Assembly (NCBI RefSeq): GCF_963677565.1
Contig: NZ_OY781982.1
Coordinates: 496,001-560,000 of the forward strand
DNA from: an uncultured Draconibacterium sp.
GTDB taxonomy: Bacteria > Bacteroidota > Bacteroidia > Bacteroidales > Prolixibacteraceae
Direction: 5' to 3'
Length of the DNA stretch: 64,000 nt
Part shown: in pieces, positions 53,583-62,521 of the stretch
How the letters are laid out: each line of letters opens with the position of its first letter
Numbering within the stretch: the stretch's first letter is position 1
The notes under the pieces: model-generated
Database searches by the model: none
The model's input: only the letters and a program-made list of their open reading frames with translations
Told to the model about the DNA's origin: nothing
Translations under genes and position numbers: made by a program

Positions 53583-53612
53583 TTGCATTTTTTATTTTTC
53601 GCTGTATATTTG
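53583..53612 (+). promoter_or_regulatory. Promoter of the non-coding RNA gene
   Basis: TTG (53583-53585) in a TTGCATTTT context is the -33 element; TATATTTG (53605-53612) matches the Bacteroidota -7 box TAnnTTTG exactly. The spacer is 19 bp, as expected. It predicts a start at about 53618. This is the best full promoter match I found in the window. Confidence 0.75.
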
Positions 53613-53617
53613 ATCTA

Positions 53618-54141
53618 TCAGGTGAGCGATAAAAGGCTGCTTGGAAATTGTGGAAACGGGGAAAGTTTCTTAGTCGGAACCGGAACCATTTCATCCCACC
53701 CCTCGGGGCGGCGCAACGAAAAAGCTGAAGTTTGAACGCGATATTCTGGAGTATCAAAGTTCAGGCAATCATCTGAAAGAAGTTCCAGAAGTTCTTTCAA
53801 GATTGGGTCATCAGGCAGGAAGTAAAAAGATCAAGGTCTTAACTGCGAAACTGCACAACGAAAACGAGGCAACTCAAACCCGTTGATTGGAAAGGAGACA
53901 TCCTTAGGGATTAACTGAATACACTGAAAGACACTTCGTTCAGGAAGGTAAGCGCGATTACCGAAAGGACAACCGGAAGGCTTAGCCGTAGAAAGCAAAG
54001 CTGGAAAGTGAAGGCAAAAGCCGATTCGAAAGAAAAAGCCAATGCCGGTCGTAATAACCGTAGCCTGGCACCAAAAGTAACTTCGGTTGCTTGACAGTGA
54101 GTGGGAGCTATTCGTAACAGAGTAGTTCCCATTTGTGTTTT
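53618..54141 (+). ncRNA. Unrecognised structured non-coding RNA, about 520 nt
   Basis: No coding frame with a start codon fits this 520-nt stretch; there is no ATG for most of it. It begins at a strong promoter and ends at a terminator. Local stems along the way: GAAAC/GTTTC (53653-53669), a CCnCCC/GGGnGG stem with CTCG loop (53696-53711), GATAT/GTATC (53740-53755), a two-part stem CAATC+GAAAGAA/TTCTTTC+GATTG (53766-53805), GAG-GCAA-CTC (53866-53875), AAGGA/TCCTT (53892-53905), CTGAA/TTCAG (53924-53943), GGTAA/TTACC (53947-53962), TGCC/GGCA around GGT/ACC (54043-54070), and AAGTAAC-TTCG-GTTGCTT (54075-54092). I could not match it to tmRNA, RNase P, SRP, 6S or a riboswitch. Confidence 0.65.
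54102..54141 (+). terminator. Terminator of the non-coding RNA gene
   Basis: TGGGAGCTA (54102-54110) faces TAGTTCCCA (54123-54131), nine pairs including one G-U, loop of 12, followed by TTTGTGTTTT. It separates the RNA gene from kdsA, whose start codon lies 62 bp downstream. Confidence 0.7.
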
Positions 54142-54202
54142 ATACACCTGCCTCAACCATAACCCAAACATTCTTATTACTTTTAGCGCAAAAAGTAATA
54201 CC

Positions 54203-55021
54203 ATGATACCACAACTAGATAAACTTAAAAATACCGACAGCGGAAATTTCTTTCTAATGGCCGGACCATGTGCCATTGAAAGCGAAACCATGGCAATGGA
54301 AATTGCCGAACAAGTAGTTGCCATTACCGAGAAACTCAAGATCCCGTATATTTTTAAAGGCTCGTACCGAAAAGCCAACCGTTCGCGCCTTGATTCGTTT
54401 ACAGGAATTGGCGACGAAAAAGCACTAAAGATTTTAAGAAAAGTACGCGAAACTTTCGATATTCCGGTTGTAACTGATATTCACACGGCCGACGAAGCTG
54501 CCATGGCTGCCGAATATGTTGACGTTTTGCAAATACCCGCCTTTTTATGTCGCCAAACCGATATCCTTGTGGCGGCCGCAAAAACAGGCAAGGTGGTAAA
54601 TATAAAAAAGGGGCAGTTCCTTTCGGCAGATGCCATGCAGTTTGCCATAAACAAAGTGCGCGAAAGTGGCAACACCAACATTGCACTTACCGAGAGAGGC
54701 ACAACCTTTGGCTACCAGGATTTGGTGGTAGATTACCGCGGCATTCCGGTAATGAGAGAAATGGATGTGCCTGTTGTTCTCGACATCACCCACTCGTTGC
54801 AACAACCCAACCAGGCCAGCGGAGTAACCGGTGGCAAACCTGAGCTGATAGAAACCGTGGCACGTGCCGGAATTGCTGTTGGTGCCGATGGTATTTTTAT
54901 CGAAACACATCCTAATCCGGCCGAAGCAAAATCGGATGGTGCCAATATGTTAAAACTCGATTTACTTGAATCGTTACTTACCAAACTGGTTCTTTTAAAA
55001 CAAACCGTTAATAAACTTTAG
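54203..55021 (+). CDS. kdsA: 3-deoxy-8-phosphooctulonate synthase (KDO-8-P synthase)
   Basis: 272 residues from the ATG at 54203; an open frame continues 34 codons upstream but only through the terminator and leader, so the ATG is right. Motifs: AGPCAIES (about 18-25), FKGSYRKANRS, VTDIHTADEA, LQIPAFLCRQTD, NIKKGQFLS, LTERGTTFGYQ, DITHSLQQPN and GIFIETHPNP. The SYRKANRS and TERGTTFGY segments are those of KdsA, not of DAHP synthase. It condenses arabinose-5-phosphate with PEP for lipopolysaccharide inner core. It is followed after 1 bp by the Dabb gene. Confidence 0.95.
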   Translation: MIPQLDKLKNTDSGNFFLMAGPCAIESETMAMEIAEQVVAITEKLKIPYIFKGSYRKANRSRLDSFTGIGDEKALKILRKVRETFDIPVVTDIHTADEAAMAAEYVDVLQIPAFLCRQTDILVAAAKTGKVVNIKKGQFLSADAMQFAINKVRESGNTNIALTERGTTFGYQDLVVDYRGIPVMREMDVPVVLDITHSLQQPNQASGVTGGKPELIETVARAGIAVGADGIFIETHPNPAEAKSDGANMLKLDLLESLLTKLVLLKQTVNKL

Positions 55022-55022
55022 T

Positions 55023-55436
55023 ATGAAAAACAGAAGATCGTTTATTAAAAAACTGGCAGCAAGTGCAACATTTGCAGGTTTGCTTCCTCTCTCAAAAAAA
55101 ACCACTGCTGCGGAAGTAAAACTTCAGGAAACGCTGATTCATCATGTATTTTTTTGGTTGAAAGAACCAGCAAACGAAGCACACAAAAAGCAGTTAGTTG
55201 AAGCCTTGCACCAACTCACAAAAGTAAAAACGATAAAAGTGAGCCATATTGGATATCCGGCCTCAACTGAGGATCGCGATGTAGTTGATCATTCGTATTC
55301 GGTATCGTACCTGGCCATGTTTGATAGCCAGGCCGACCAGGATTCGTACCAGGTTGACCCGATTCATTTGAAATTTGTAGAGGAAAACCAGCACCTTTGG
55401 AGTAAGGTTGTGGTTTACGACTCCACTGATATTTAA
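55023..55436 (+). CDS. Exported Dabb (A/B barrel) domain protein
   Basis: 137 residues. The N-terminus KNRRSFIKKLAASATFAG is a twin-arginine-like signal. The mature part is a stress-responsive A/B barrel (Dabb): IHHVFFWLKEPAN, EALHQLTKVKTI, SVSYLAMFDSQADQDSYQ and HLKFVEEN. These small dimeric barrels are of unknown role in Bacteroidota. The start is 1 bp after kdsA, so they share a transcript, but no functional link is known. Confidence 0.75.
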   Translation: MKNRRSFIKKLAASATFAGLLPLSKKTTAAEVKLQETLIHHVFFWLKEPANEAHKKQLVEALHQLTKVKTIKVSHIGYPASTEDRDVVDHSYSVSYLAMFDSQADQDSYQVDPIHLKFVEENQHLWSKVVVYDSTDI

Positions 55437-55547
55437 ATACTACCAATAAATGCCTTTGCTGCCCTGCCGAAAAACTTCGGTACGCAAAAAAAGCAGTTGT
55501 CTCTTTAGATTAAAAAGTATTCGACAGTAAAAACTGGCTTTCCGGCA

Positions 55548-56780
55548 TTAATAAAAAAACAGGTAAGCCAGCAAAATTGAAGCGATTATGCCTGTAAAAT
55601 CGGCAATTAATCCGCACACCACTGCATAGCGGGTGTTCTTAATTCCAACGGCACCAAAATATACGGCCAGAATATAAAATGTAGTATCGGTAGCTCCCTG
55701 CACGGTACTTGCCACACGGCCCACGAACGAGTCGGCACCATAAGTTGTCATGGCATCCACCATCATTCCGCGGGCACCACTTCCACTCAACGGTTTCATT
55801 AGCGCTGTTGGTAAGGCCGGAGTAAAATCAGCATTTATTCCCATTTGCTCAAAAGCCCAGGTAACACCGGCAACCACCCACTCCATGGCTCCTGATGCGC
55901 GGAACACACCAATGGCAACCAAAATGGCAACCAGGTACGGAATAATTTTTACCGCCGTTTTAAATCCGTCTTTTGCCCCCTCGATAAAAGCCTCGTAAAC
56001 GTTTACTTTTCGGAACAGGGCCATAAGAATAAAAGCCACTATTACCGTAAAAAGTATAAAGTTACTAGCCACATTCGACACTTGTGTAATGGCATCTTTA
56101 TCAAGCGTTGAGAAGTACCAGATGATACCCACAATTATAGCCGTTAATCCCCCCAGATAAGCCATTATGGTTTTATCCAGCAGGTTGATTTTTTGATAGA
56201 GCGCCACCGATATTAATCCGGCAATAGTAGAAAAATAAGTTGCCAGCAAAATCGGAATAAATATATCGGAAGGATTTACAGCGCCTAGCTGAGCCCGATA
56301 AACCATAATGCTAATGGGCAGCAGTGTCAATCCCGAAGTATTGAGCACCAAGAACATTATTTGTGCATTCGACGCTGTACTCTTATTCGGATTGGTTTCC
56401 TGCATTTCTTTCATGGCCTGCAATCCCATTGGCGTTGCGGCATTGTCGAGGTTCAGCATATTGGCGGCAATATTCATCAGGATTGATCCGTGCGCCGGAT
56501 GTTCTTTCCCCAGCTCAGGAAACAGTTTATTAAAAAAAGGGCCAATCACTTTCGAGAACACATGCACAATTCCGCCTTTTTCCCCTATTTTCATTATTCC
56601 CATCCACAGGGTAAGCACACCTGTTAATCCCAGCGAAATTTCGAAACCGGTTTTGGCCATATCAAAAGTAGCTTGCACCATGTCGGTAAAAACCTGCGTG
56701 TCGCCCAGGAAAATAAGTTTTACGAGGGCAATCAGAAATGCAATTACAAAAAAGAAAATGAAAAGATAATTCAGTGCCAT
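55548..56780 (-). CDS. SpmA/SpmB-like nucleoside recognition domain membrane protein
   Basis: 410 residues and about ten membrane helices in two halves. Each half carries a Gate (nucleoside recognition) domain: N-half around GLTGVLTLWMGIMKIGEKGG with NMLNLDNAATPMGLQAM, C-half around ALPTALMKPLSGSGARGMMVDAM and YGADSFVGRVASTVQGATDTTFY. This is the fused form of SpmA and SpmB of Bacillus, where they help dehydrate the spore core. In non-spore-forming Bacteroidota the role is unknown, probably transport. Single gene. Confidence 0.85.
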   Translation of the reverse strand: MALNYLFIFFFVIAFLIALVKLIFLGDTQVFTDMVQATFDMAKTGFEISLGLTGVLTLWMGIMKIGEKGGIVHVFSKVIGPFFNKLFPELGKEHPAHGSILMNIAANMLNLDNAATPMGLQAMKEMQETNPNKSTASNAQIMFLVLNTSGLTLLPISIMVYRAQLGAVNPSDIFIPILLATYFSTIAGLISVALYQKINLLDKTIMAYLGGLTAIIVGIIWYFSTLDKDAITQVSNVASNFILFTVIVAFILMALFRKVNVYEAFIEGAKDGFKTAVKIIPYLVAILVAIGVFRASGAMEWVVAGVTWAFEQMGINADFTPALPTALMKPLSGSGARGMMVDAMTTYGADSFVGRVASTVQGATDTTFYILAVYFGAVGIKNTRYAVVCGLIADFTGIIASILLAYLFFY

Positions 56781-56902
56781 TCTACAAGTTGATATTGGTG
56801 TTCGGAATAATTACTACCCGTACTCTAATAAACTACACGCATGATGCGATAAGAGCCATAAAGATAGAGCAAGTTTTTATTTCGGCAAATTTAATTTTTA
56901 GC

Positions 56903-56936
56903 ATAAAAAAAGAGGGACTTTACAGCCCCTCTTTAA
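56903..56936 (-). terminator. Intrinsic terminator of the susCD operon
   Basis: AAAGAGGG (56909-56916) faces CCCTCTTT (56927-56934). Read on the minus strand, it lies about 23 bp after the SusD stop and is followed by a U run (TTTTTTTATGC). Confidence 0.8.
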
Positions 56937-56958
56937 GTTCAAACCAAATCTCCATTTA

Positions 56959-58824
56959 TTATTTGTATTCCGGACGTTGTTCCAGAACACCAACTTGTTG
57001 ATCTAATTGAGCCTGTGGAATAGGCATGTATTTGTCGTCGTTTGTAAATGTTTTTCCAGACATAAACGAACGAATTCTCAAATCGCCAGTTGCAAAATCA
57101 TTCAAAACTTCAGCCATACTTTTTCCTCCAATTTGGTTAGGAAGATTATCCCAGCGACGAAGATCGAAGAAACGCAATCCTTCAGTTGCAAATTCAAGAC
57201 GTTGTTCCCACTGAACAGCTTCCATAGCTTCCTCAGCGTTAGCAAAAGCATCGTATAAACCAATTTGATAATTAGCTGCTGGCTGATCCCAGTCAACATC
57301 ACCACCGGTCATATAATCTGCATCTGTTGTACCTTCACCCCAAGGATAAGCAGAAGCCGGTAGCTGATCAACTAATACTTTACCCATAACCATTTCACTA
57401 TCCTTTGCACGCTGACGAATCATATTTACAAAAGTGCGTGCAGTTTCCAAATCTCCACGGTAAGCAGCACATTCAGCTTTCCAAAGAATAATATGAGTAT
57501 ATCGCAAGTAACGATAATTATTGGCGTTAATACCAGTTTGCCATCCTGTAGTAGTTGAGAAGCTGAAACGCTCTGACTTTTTAAAGAATGGTTTAGGTGC
57601 CGGCAAATATGGGCCGCCATCTGCTTGTTTTCTAACCCAGTTTGCACCACGGTTAATTCCCCAGTCTTTATAGGGAATACCACGACGACTTACTGTATGA
57701 TCTAAACGTGGATCAACAGCGTGCGGATCAACAGTAAAACTTCCAGATTGTATAACATTACCAGCTTCATCTTTTACATCAGCAGAAGGGATTCCCTGGT
57801 CGTTAGCCAAATCCACATCATTAAATGTATCAAAAAGTGGCAATCCATTTTCATCAACTTTGAATGCATTAACAAGGTTTTGCGATGGTTGGTGGAATCC
57901 ACAACACATACCGATATCGCCACCATGAGGCCAGTTCAAACCAATACCCATCTCAGCATTTAACGATCCGTCAATGTCATTTACGTTTGCCTGAATTTCA
58001 AATATAGACTCCTCGTTATTGTTTGTTTCAATGCTATAATTGTCCATAAAATCAGGCATTAAAGAAAATTGTCCACTTGCAATAATTTCATCGATCAATG
58101 CCTCTGCTTCGGCATATTTCAAATCTTGCAGATATGCTCTTGCGGCCAACGCTTTTGCGGCCCACTTGGTTGCACGACCAACCTGAGTCTGAGTCTCTGG
58201 TAAAATACTTGCAGCAAATGCCAAATCATCGGTGATAAATTTAAGAACAGCACCATCAGGATTTACATTGCTTACCTCGCTAGGAATCTCAACAGTTTCG
58301 TCGATTAAAGGAATAAAGTCACCGAATACCAATCGGGCTTCAAAGTAAAATAAACCTCTAAGGAAACGTGCTTCTGCTCTGTACGCATCTGCCTGCTCTG
58401 CAGTAATTCCACCGCTCTCTTCTACGATATTAATAACACGTAGAGTTTTGTTAACACGGTCGTTACCCATACCAAAGGCCCATACCCATTTGTCGGCAGG
58501 ATAATTATTGGTAGTTTGAACTTCCCAACGTTCAATCTGATTTGCAGGTACCTGATCGGTAATCTCTGATCCTTTGTAAGCATCGTCAGATGCCGCCGAA
58601 CCATAAGTCCAGTTCTGAATAGATGCACCCCAGGAAATGGTCCATTCACCACTACCGGTGACCATTGCATAGGCTCCTACCAACAACGCATCAATACCGT
58701 CTGCGCTATAAAGCTGGTTTTCTGACAACGAGCCAGGAGGTTCCTTAGTCAGGAAGTCCTCTGAACATGAATATGACATGGTTAATAAAAACGCAATAAC
58801 CATTAATATTGATAGTTTTTTCAT
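56959..58824 (-). CDS. SusD/RagB-family glycan-binding lipoprotein
   Basis: About 621 residues from the ATG at 58824, which gives the lipoprotein signal MKKLSILMVIAFLLTMSYSC; a longer frame would need a TTG start and has no signal. The mature protein shows the SusD pattern: SEDFLTKEPPGSLSE, the RAEARFLRGLFYFEARLVFG TPR helix (about 153-172, shown here as RFLRGLFYFE), AKWAAKALAARAYL, and QWEQRLEFATEGLRFFDLRRW near the C-terminus. Such proteins cap the SusC pore on the cell surface and bind the substrate. It follows SusC in the same operon. Confidence 0.93.
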   Translation of the reverse strand: MKKLSILMVIAFLLTMSYSCSEDFLTKEPPGSLSENQLYSADGIDALLVGAYAMVTGSGEWTISWGASIQNWTYGSAASDDAYKGSEITDQVPANQIERWEVQTTNNYPADKWVWAFGMGNDRVNKTLRVINIVEESGGITAEQADAYRAEARFLRGLFYFEARLVFGDFIPLIDETVEIPSEVSNVNPDGAVLKFITDDLAFAASILPETQTQVGRATKWAAKALAARAYLQDLKYAEAEALIDEIIASGQFSLMPDFMDNYSIETNNNEESIFEIQANVNDIDGSLNAEMGIGLNWPHGGDIGMCCGFHQPSQNLVNAFKVDENGLPLFDTFNDVDLANDQGIPSADVKDEAGNVIQSGSFTVDPHAVDPRLDHTVSRRGIPYKDWGINRGANWVRKQADGGPYLPAPKPFFKKSERFSFSTTTGWQTGINANNYRYLRYTHIILWKAECAAYRGDLETARTFVNMIRQRAKDSEMVMGKVLVDQLPASAYPWGEGTTDADYMTGGDVDWDQPAANYQIGLYDAFANAEEAMEAVQWEQRLEFATEGLRFFDLRRWDNLPNQIGGKSMAEVLNDFATGDLRIRSFMSGKTFTNDDKYMPIPQAQLDQQVGVLEQRPEYK

Positions 58825-58861
58825 AATACTTATCTGTTTTATATTCAAATTAAATTAACTA

Positions 58862-61800
58862 TTACAAACCAAGTTGAACACCGAACATAATCTGACGTGG
58901 AGTAGGCCATGCACCCATATCCATACCAAAATAAGTACCTGAATTACCTGAAGGCAACGTTACCTCAGGATCCAGTCCGCTGTATCCAGTAATTGTAAAT
59001 AAGTTAGATACCTGTCCGTAAAGTCTTAAACTTTTAATTCCTGCTCTTTCAAGCAATGATTTAGGAACAGTATAACCCAGACGTAAGTTTTTCATACGCA
59101 GGTATGATGCATCTTCGATAAACGCAGTAGAAGGTTCTTGTGAGATGTCACTCAAATCAAGCATTGGTAATTTTGCTTTTGAGTTATCATCCAGATAATC
59201 ACTTCCCCATGAGTTATACAATGCATCTTTGCTCAATCCACCGTTAAACTGACCGTAGTCGATCCAACGTGTTACATAATTAACCATCTCATTTCCTAAA
59301 CTACCATAGAAGAACATCGTAAGATCAAAGTTTTTATAACCAAGATTAATGTTCAAACCTCCTGTTAAATCAGGATGTGGGCTTCCGATAAATGTTCTGT
59401 CAGCAGCTGTAATTGAACCATCACCGTCAACATCTCTGTATTTAAAGTGACCTGGTTGGTTGTAATCTGTTCCACTGTACGCCGGATGTGCATCAGCTTC
59501 TGCCTGAGTCTGGAAAATACCATCAACGATATAACCATAGAATTCAGGGAATGCAGTTCCTGAAGTATAACGGGTATATACTTTCTGACGTTCTGTAGCA
59601 GCATCAATGTAACGATCAGGATCTCCTGAAAGTTTAAGGATTTCGTTTTTATAGTGCGATAAGTTCAAACTAATATTGTATGTAAGATCTCCACCAACAG
59701 CACTGTTATTGTATGATACTTCAAAATCAATACCTTTGTTTTCCATCTCACCAACGTTTACATAAGGAGCAGTTGCAATACCCATAACCTGTGGAATAGG
59801 TTCGCGGAACAACATATCCTCTGTATTACGTTTCCATAAATCGATAGCAACGGCCAGGTGATTATCCAGCATATTAGCGTCGATACCAACATTTATCGTT
59901 TTAGTGGTTTCCCAGGTAACGTCTTCACTACCTAATGCATCAGGCATAAATCCTGAAACGGCACTGGTGTTTGAACCATCGATAGCATACGACGACATGT
60001 ATGAATCGGTTGCGTAAGTAGAGTACGAGTTGTAGTTACCAATACGGTCGTTACCCGACATACCCCAACCTAAACGCAATTTTAACATATCTAACCAACT
60101 GCGAGATCCTTGCATGAAGTTTTCCTCGGTAATTGCCCAGGCAGCTGAAGCAGCCGGGAATACAGCATATTTGTTTTCTTCACTGAAACGAGAAGAACCG
60201 TCACGACGCATTGTACCTTCCAGGTAGTATTTACCCATGTAATTGTAGTTCACACGTCCAAATACTGAGAACAATGACCATTCTGAAGCATTTCCATCGT
60301 TTTCTTTGTTGCTTTCCCCAGAGTCTAACTGCATATAGTTAGGATCTTCTGAGAAGTATACACGACGACTTGCATTTAAGTCTTGCCAGTAATTATCAAC
60401 AGCTTCGGTACCAACCAATACATTCAGTTTATGAACATCATTGAAAGTTTTAGAGTAATTAAGCGTGTTCGACCAGTTCCACTGCAGTGTATACTGTGAT
60501 AAGAAATTCACACCATTAACGGTATTTGGCTCAGAACGTTCGTAAGTAGGCATAACAAAGTTTTTGGTGTTACCCTGACTCCAGTTTGCTCCAAATAATG
60601 TTTTTGCAGTTAAACCTTCCATTAAAGTTACTTCAGCAAATGCATTACCTAAAATACGCATCCATTTACCGTTGTTATTACGTGAGTCCCAAAGAATTTG
60701 TACAGGGTTTGCAGCATTACCCATTTCTGAAGCTTTAGAACCTGCAAATTCTTCACCACTAATGTCATAAACCGGAATAATCGGTTGTGAACGGTAAGCG
60801 TGCGAAACAGCTGAACCTTCACCATTGTCAGAAAAGTTACCATGCTCATCGATATAAGCTACTTGTAACGATTCACCAACTTTTAACCAGTCGTTAAATT
60901 TGGCATCCGAATTCATACGCATAGTATAACGCTTGAATTCTGTCCATTTCAGAATACCCTCTTCGTCCAAATAGTTAGCAGAGAACGCGTAGGTAGAGTT
61001 TTTACCACCACCACTTACAGAAAGGTCATATTCCTGAACGATACCAGTTTGGTAAATTTCATCGTACCAGTCGGTACCTTGTTTGTTTGCTCTGAAGATA
61101 ACATTATCAGGATAACTATAAGTAGATTCATCAACAGTTCCTTCCATTGCTCCTGATGGCAAAATGTAATCAGGAATTACAGGGCTTGAACCATTACCAT
61201 ACTGTGCATGCGAATAATCTACTTCGCCCTGGTTTTTCGCTGTTAACCAAACTGCATTAGCATACTCTTGTGTATTCAACATATCGTATTGATTTGTTGC
61301 TTTTGTAACACCCGTACGAACAGAGAAATTAATACTTGGCTGCTGATTAGCACGTCCGCGTTTGGTAGTGATAATTACAACACCGTTTGCACCACGTGTA
61401 CCATAAATAGCAGCAGAAGAAGCATCTTTCAAAACAGAAATACTTTCAATATCTCCCGGAGGAATATTGTTACCCGGTCCTGAAGGTACACCATCAATAA
61501 TGTACAATGGGTCAGGATCGTTGATGGTTCCTACCCCGCGGATACGGATTGTAGCATCAGCACCCGGACGGTTAGCAGAAGTAACAGTTACCCCGGCAAC
61601 CTGTCCCTGAAGACGACTTGCAACACTTGTTTCTGATGTAGTCTCCAGCTTTTCAGCAGAAACAGAAGAAACAGCACCTGTTAATTCTTCTTTCATTTGA
61701 GTACCGTAACCAACAACAACAACCTCGTCAACACCGATTACATCGGCTTTCATAACTACATTAATTGTTGATTGCCCGGCAATCTCAACCTCTTGTGTTA

Positions 61801-62050
61801 ACATACCGATGTATGAGAAAGTCAATTTCTCAGCACCTTCAGGAACTGTTAACGTGTAATTACCATCAATGTCGGTGATCGTTCCCTGAGTAGTTCCTAC
61901 AATCACAATCGACACACCAGGTATCCCAACGCCATCCTCACCGGTAACAGTACCGGTTACAGCTGTTTGCGCATAAGAACCTAGAGAAAATGCCATGAAC
62001 ATGGACATCATAAGCAAGGTTAAAAAACCTTTTAAAGGATTTTTTTCCAT
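58862..62050 (-). CDS. SusC/RagA-family TonB-dependent outer membrane transporter
   Basis: 1062 residues. Signal peptide at 8-27, a carboxypeptidase-like regulatory domain (about 30-110: TGTVTGEDGVGIPGVSI, ITDIDGNYTL), the TonB-box/plug region with VDEVVVVGYGTQ (about 128-139) and RGVGTINDPDPLYIIDGVPSG, then the 22-strand barrel ending MFGVQLGL. There is no STN domain, so it is not the kind that signals to an anti-sigma factor. It pairs with the SusD gene downstream; the nearby fucosidase and GH92 genes suggest N- or O-glycan substrates, though they are on the opposite strand. Confidence 0.95.
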   Translation of the reverse strand: MEKNPLKGFLTLLMMSMFMAFSLGSYAQTAVTGTVTGEDGVGIPGVSIVIVGTTQGTITDIDGNYTLTVPEGAEKLTFSYIGMLTQEVEIAGQSTINVVMKADVIGVDEVVVVGYGTQMKEELTGAVSSVSAEKLETTSETSVASRLQGQVAGVTVTSANRPGADATIRIRGVGTINDPDPLYIIDGVPSGPGNNIPPGDIESISVLKDASSAAIYGTRGANGVVIITTKRGRANQQPSINFSVRTGVTKATNQYDMLNTQEYANAVWLTAKNQGEVDYSHAQYGNGSSPVIPDYILPSGAMEGTVDESTYSYPDNVIFRANKQGTDWYDEIYQTGIVQEYDLSVSGGGKNSTYAFSANYLDEEGILKWTEFKRYTMRMNSDAKFNDWLKVGESLQVAYIDEHGNFSDNGEGSAVSHAYRSQPIIPVYDISGEEFAGSKASEMGNAANPVQILWDSRNNNGKWMRILGNAFAEVTLMEGLTAKTLFGANWSQGNTKNFVMPTYERSEPNTVNGVNFLSQYTLQWNWSNTLNYSKTFNDVHKLNVLVGTEAVDNYWQDLNASRRVYFSEDPNYMQLDSGESNKENDGNASEWSLFSVFGRVNYNYMGKYYLEGTMRRDGSSRFSEENKYAVFPAASAAWAITEENFMQGSRSWLDMLKLRLGWGMSGNDRIGNYNSYSTYATDSYMSSYAIDGSNTSAVSGFMPDALGSEDVTWETTKTINVGIDANMLDNHLAVAIDLWKRNTEDMLFREPIPQVMGIATAPYVNVGEMENKGIDFEVSYNNSAVGGDLTYNISLNLSHYKNEILKLSGDPDRYIDAATERQKVYTRYTSGTAFPEFYGYIVDGIFQTQAEADAHPAYSGTDYNQPGHFKYRDVDGDGSITAADRTFIGSPHPDLTGGLNINLGYKNFDLTMFFYGSLGNEMVNYVTRWIDYGQFNGGLSKDALYNSWGSDYLDDNSKAKLPMLDLSDISQEPSTAFIEDASYLRMKNLRLGYTVPKSLLERAGIKSLRLYGQVSNLFTITGYSGLDPEVTLPSGNSGTYFGMDMGAWPTPRQIMFGVQLGL

Positions 62051-62521
62051 AGATTTTAAGTTTTGGTATTAATAAATAGAAATTTGAATAAAAATATTCG
62101 AGATATAGTTGTAAAGAATTTACAACCATTTATGATGATCTATACGGTCCATCCATAGTTTAATTAGTTAGTTAGTTAGTAATATAATCTTTGTTAGTTT
62201 TAGTTTCAATCAAAAATACTAGTTAGATACTCTTGATTCGATTGCTAAAATATGTTTTTCATTTAAACATTGAATATGTATGACATGTGTTAAATAACAT
62301 ACTATTGTCATTTCGACAATAACTCCGGCTATTCAGGAAACTGTTAGTTTACTTAATATTAATCACATACAGTATTTTATGTATTACATAACAAGTGGCA
62401 TCTGAATTGAATACTACCTGAAATTAAAAACTTATGCATAAAAAAGATAATTGTGATGAACATTTTTTTAATTTAACAGGTATCTTTTGGATTGCAAAAA
62501 TTAGATTTAACACCAATGTAA
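62051..62521. other. Divergent AT-rich intergenic region upstream of susC
   Basis: 471 bp, very AT-rich. On the minus strand TATTTTTG (62211-62218) matches the Bacteroidota -7 box and would give susC a leader of about 150 nt; no good -33 element is seen. A short tandem of TTAG units (about 62163-62180) lies next to it. No ORF or stable structure is evident. Confidence 0.4.

Noticed and set aside
53722..53886. A short plus-strand open stretch inside the RNA gene that reads like a lysine-rich peptide
   Set aside because: No ATG, GTG or TTG start lies in frame at a useful place, and the same bases form paired stems.
53911..54378. A 155-codon minus-strand frame over the non-coding RNA gene and the start of kdsA
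   Set aside because: It is antisense to the conserved kdsA start and lacks any domain; the plus-strand gene explains the open frame.
54203..55021. DAHP synthase (aroF/aroG-type)
   Set aside because: The SYRKANRS, LCRQTD and TERGTTFGY segments are those of KdsA.
55467..55480. CCGAA-AAAC-TTCGG hairpin after the Dabb gene
   Set aside because: Only five pairs and no T run on either side, so I do not call it a terminator.
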